Below, piece by piece: positions 63,957 through 64,000 of a stretch of 64,000 nt of DNA (position 1 is its first letter; every line of letters begins with the position of its first letter). Source of the stretch: Bradyrhizobium stylosanthis (GTDB taxonomy: Bacteria > Pseudomonadota > Alphaproteobacteria > Rhizobiales > Xanthobacteraceae); NCBI RefSeq assembly GCF_001641335.1, contig NZ_LVEM01000001.1, positions 1,710,580-1,774,579 on the forward strand, in the 5' to 3' direction. Position numbers and translations under genes: made by a program. The notes under the pieces are model-generated. The model had not been told where the DNA came from. It made no database searches and saw only the letters and a program-made list of their open reading frames with translations.

Positions 63957-64000
63957 TGACCGCTTCGCGACATTTTGGCGGCGCGTCTCCGCCTGGCTCT

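Overview
The window looks like chromosomal DNA of an alphaproteobacterium of the Rhizobiales, most likely Bradyrhizobium or a close relative. This is inferred from the high GC and strong GC3 bias, from an NDUFA12-like complex I protein, from DUF2155, DUF1236, DUF3551 and BA14K-type secreted proteins, and from many dispersed palindromic repeats ending in GTAGCCCGGAT or GTAGGGTGGG. No rRNA, tRNA, CRISPR array, transposase or integrase was recognised.

Layout. 1-5.6 kb: start of a class A penicillin-binding protein, an AMIN-domain cell wall amidase, and a large RNase E with a histidine-rich insert. 5.6-9.3 kb: an XRE/cupin regulator divergent from an amidase and an FAD amino-acid oxidase-like gene (a small catabolic unit). 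9.3-16.5 kb: TPR protein, MmyB-like regulator divergent from an SDR-type oxidoreductase, DctA, BioY, aminotransferase. 16.7-22.7 kb: periplasmic M48 protease, DsbA-like thioredoxin, DUF1236 protein, then aroQ-accB-accC (shikimate step plus biotin carrier and carboxylase of acetyl-CoA carboxylase). 22.8-25.9 kb: CHASE3 kinase, CheY-like regulator and receiver-HisKA_2 kinase with 4-bp overlaps, then aat and a DUF2155 protein. 27.8-34.2 kb: esterase, BASS-type transporter, methyltransferase, GlxA-type regulator divergent from a DJ-1/PfpI protein, NDUFA12-like protein, BA14K protein. 34.4-38.1 kb: second two-component pair and an EamA transporter.

38.9-45.5 kb is the most interesting part. The B12-dependent ribonucleotide reductase gene nrdJ has ordinary host codon use for about 1118 codons. 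It then changes abruptly to AT-richer, host-atypical codons for the last ~100 residues while keeping the conserved cysteine tail. The same base composition continues without a break into an ImmA/IrrE-type metallopeptidase gene starting 11 bp after nrdJ, an AIPR-family (abortive infection) gene and a small membrane-protein gene. The simplest reading is an acquired, defence-like cassette that entered at the 3' end of nrdJ and brought its own copy of the nrdJ tail. No integrase is visible.

45.6-64 kb returns to host-like DNA: a lytic-transglycosylase-like protein, a MerR/carboxymuconolactone-decarboxylase pair, a repeat-rich stretch, several small secreted proteins, a PhnA/YjdM-like zinc-ribbon protein, an EamA transporter, an Ada-like regulator, an M15-like peptidase, PdxY, PaiB-like protein, TetR/O-methyltransferase, SMR/TetR and a pair of c-type cytochromes. 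Several divergent or leader regions contain clear inverted or direct repeats that look like operators of the adjacent regulators.
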